Shown: in pieces, positions 62,680 to 64,000 of the stretch
How the letters are laid out: each line of letters begins with the position of its first letter
How positions within the stretch are numbered: position 1 is the first letter of the stretch
Assembly (NCBI GenBank): GCA_021201825.1
Contig: JAJQED010000008.1
Span: 123,411-187,410 of the forward strand
Source of the DNA: Alistipes sp.
GTDB taxonomy: Bacteria > Bacteroidota > Bacteroidia > Bacteroidales > Rikenellaceae
Reading direction: 5' to 3'
DNA: 64,000 bases
Notes under the pieces: model-generated
Seen by the model: only the letters and a program-made list of their open reading frames with translations
The model's database searches: none
What the model was told of the DNA's origin: nothing
Translations under genes and position numbers: made by a program

Positions 62680-62712
62680 TTTGCAAAAGTAACACTTTTT
62701 CCATTATTTTTG
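62680..62712. promoter_or_regulatory. Overlapping divergent promoters of acpP and purN
   Basis: Plus strand: TTTG (62680-62683), 21-base spacer, TATTTTTG (62705-62712), for purN. Minus strand: -7 box TACTTTTG (62691-62684) for acpP, lying inside the purN spacer. The acpP -33 box is not clear. The two promoters would compete for polymerase. Confidence 0.65.
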
Positions 62713-62769
62713 GCATACGGACTTTTTTTTTACCCCCAAACCCTTTGCCGGGGCCCTAACTGCCGAATA

Positions 62770-63357
62770 ATGAAAAAAATAGCTATACTCGCCTCAGGCG
62801 GCGGCTCCAATGCCGAGAATATCGCAACCTATTTCCACGCCTCGCCGCTGGCCCGCGTCAGCCTGATTGTCAGTGACAATTCCCGTGCCTATGTCCTCGA
62901 GCGGGCCCGACGCCTTGGCGTTCCGGCCGTGGTCGTACCGCGTCCCGCATGGCGTGACGGGGCCGCCGTAATGCAAACCATAAACGCCCATGCCCCGGAC
63001 TATATTGTCCTGGCGGGCTTCCTATCCCTGGTCCCGCCCGAGCTTGTGCAGGCTTTCCGGGGCCGCATCGTGAATATCCACCCGGCCCTGCTTCCGGCCT
63101 ACGGTGGTAAGGGTATGTACGGTGAGAATGTGCACCGGGCGGTGGTCGCCGCCGGTGAACGTCAGTCGGGGATCACGATACACCACGTCAACGAACAGTA
63201 TGACGACGGAGCGGTAATCGCACAATACACCTGCGAAGTCTCCCCGAACGAGACGCCCGAGACCCTTGCCGACAAGATACACCGGCTGGAATACGAACAT
63301 TTCCCAAAGATAATAGAATCGGAGATCCGTAAACTCACCCGCGATGAAAACAAATAA
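62770..63357 (+). CDS. purN: Phosphoribosylglycinamide formyltransferase
   Basis: A 195-residue enzyme of purine synthesis that transfers the formyl group of 10-formyltetrahydrofolate to GAR. Landmarks: KKIAILASGGGSNAENI at the start (phosphate loop), LAGFLSLVP, NIHPALLP with catalytic Asn102 and His104, and EQYDDGAVI with the catalytic Asp. The frame is open from 62629, but Met 62770 begins the family's first strand and lies about 50 bases after the predicted start of transcription. It overlaps the following gene by 14 bases. Confidence 0.95.
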   Translation: MKKIAILASGGGSNAENIATYFHASPLARVSLIVSDNSRAYVLERARRLGVPAVVVPRPAWRDGAAVMQTINAHAPDYIVLAGFLSLVPPELVQAFRGRIVNIHPALLPAYGGKGMYGENVHRAVVAAGERQSGITIHHVNEQYDDGAVIAQYTCEVSPNETPETLADKIHRLEYEHFPKIIESEIRKLTRDENK

Positions 63358-63802
63358 GAGATTTATCGCCGTTTCGTCGGTCGCCGTACTGGCCGTATTA
63401 CTCGTCGCCGGGCTTTTCGTATGGAACGGCCACCGGCCAGCCACTATATATATCGACGGGGACGGGGTGCATATCACCGGGATCTACGGGGGTGTGACCG
63501 GGTTCGGGGAGATCGCGTCCGTCGAGGTCGCCGACGCCATTCCGGCCGTCCGGATACGGACAAAGGGTTACAGCTTTTGCGGGACCCACAAAGGCTACTT
63601 CACGGTCGACGGCTGGGGCCGGACCCTGCTGTTCACACACTCCGCAAGCACTGGGCCCTACCTGGTGCTTACCGATGCTGACGGCCGCCGGACGGCTTTC
63701 AAAACCACGGGCGAAGAGCAGGCCCGGGAGCTTTGCCAAGCGATCCAGGAGAAAAGAGTTTGCTTCACTAACGTTCGCAATGACGTAGCAAAAAAGATAT
63801 GA
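63344..63802 (+). CDS. Membrane-anchored bacterial PH-domain protein with repeat-derived tail
   Basis: A 152-residue protein with one N-terminal membrane helix (about 7-27) and a small bacterial-PH-like beta domain (YIDGDGVHITGIYGGVTGFG, KGYFTVDGWGRTLLFTH, PYLVLTDADGRRTAFK). It overlaps the end of purN by 14 bases, so both are probably translated together; function unknown. The last 14 residues (VCFTNVRNDVAKKI) and the stop codon come from a copy of the palindromic interspersed repeat whose other copies lie just downstream, so the native C-terminus was replaced or extended by repeat insertion. Confidence 0.72.
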   Translation: MKTNKRFIAVSSVAVLAVLLVAGLFVWNGHRPATIYIDGDGVHITGIYGGVTGFGEIASVEVADAIPAVRIRTKGYSFCGTHKGYFTVDGWGRTLLFTHSASTGPYLVLTDADGRRTAFKTTGEEQARELCQAIQEKRVCFTNVRNDVAKKI

Positions 63803-64000
63803 CGGGAAATAACAGGAACGTCATTGCGAGGAGCGAAGCGACGCGGCAATTGCTTCACTGACGTTCGCAATGACGGGAACAGACGGGTTCACATTGCAAG
63901 CAAAATAAAACGTCATTGCGAGGAGTGAAGCGACGCGGCAATTGTTTCACTGACGTTCGCAATGACGGGAACAGACGGGTTCACATTGCAAGCAAAATAA
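63761..64000. repeat. Palindromic interspersed repeat, with a 92-bp tandem duplication
   Basis: One arm at 63761-63785 (TTCACTAACGTTCGCAATGA) ends the preceding gene. Two whole units follow, 63817-63908 and 63909-64000, identical except for C-to-T changes near the centre of the first arm and in the second. Each unit holds CGTCATTGCGAGGAG and TTCGCAATGACG arms that can fold back on each other, plus a unique tail with GACGGGTTCACATTGCAAGC. The array runs to the window edge, so it may be longer. Confidence 0.88.

Noticed and set aside
62629..62769. 47-codon N-terminal extension of PurN
   Set aside because: It would begin upstream of the purN promoter, and the family's first strand starts at 62770.
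63817..64000. Tandem repeats as a possible CRISPR array
   Set aside because: The two 92-bp units are whole copies with no unique spacers between short repeats, and no cas genes are present.

Overview
The window comes from the chromosome of a GC-rich gut-type Bacteroidales, most likely an Alistipes-like member of the Rikenellaceae. Signs of this are paired SusC/SusD genes, Mfa1/Mfa2-type (type V) pilin genes, SusR-like and FecI/FecR regulators, S-type sulfatases, many lipoproteins with the Cys-acidic start typical of surface export, and promoters of the TAnnTTTG type. The genus is an inference; the phylum-level placement is firm.

Layout. 25-3201: a small secreted/outer-membrane gene set, an L,D-transpeptidase-like protein and a MmcQ/YjbR protein. 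3270-8765 (minus): a four-gene type V pilus operon (major pilin, anchor, two tip-like subunits) with a terminator directly after the pilin gene. 8766-9507: a repeat-filled gap. 9508-24531: polysaccharide utilization locus 1, with SusC-SusD-SusE, a GH76 endo-alpha-mannanase, two serine-type sulfatases, a SusR-like membrane regulator and two AraC regulators. 24532-25470: a small XRE regulator, structured repeats and tRNA-Pro(GGG). 25763-37790: locus 2, an ECF sigma factor/FecR pair driving an STN-type SusC, SusD, a catalytically dead GH18-like binding protein, a DUF1735-LamG binding protein, an EndoBT-3987-like GH18 endo-beta-N-acetylglucosaminidase and a BACON lipoprotein. This is the gene set used to strip N-glycans from host glycoproteins. 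37959-51473: a second SusR-like regulator and a glycosidase block (GH127, GH97, two GH106) in which two convergent genes have lost their 3' ends at one junction. 51474-52150: tRNA-Gly plus tRNA fragments. 52195-54920: free-Met-sulfoxide reductase, an orphan holin, a lipoprotein and a clostripain-type protease.

55020-56640 is an AT-rich island holding a three-gene toxin-antitoxin-chaperone (TAC) type module: a RelE/ParE-like toxin, an XRE antitoxin with a C-terminal extension, and a SecB-like chaperone. It has its own promoter and a palindromic operator. From 56629 onward lie core genes: waaA, an alpha/beta hydrolase, a Crp/Fnr regulator, yraN, rnc, fabF, acpP (minus strand) and purN plus a bacterial-PH-domain membrane protein (plus strand). 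The last gene ends inside a copy of a palindromic interspersed repeat that also fills the gap near 8.9 kb and is tandemly duplicated at the window's right edge.

The main points for follow-up are the TAC module with its operator, the deletion scar between the two truncated glycosidases, the C11 tract in the sigma-factor gene, the repeat that supplies a protein's C-terminus, and the broken tRNA-Gly copy. Family assignments rest on motifs read by eye; no database search was run.
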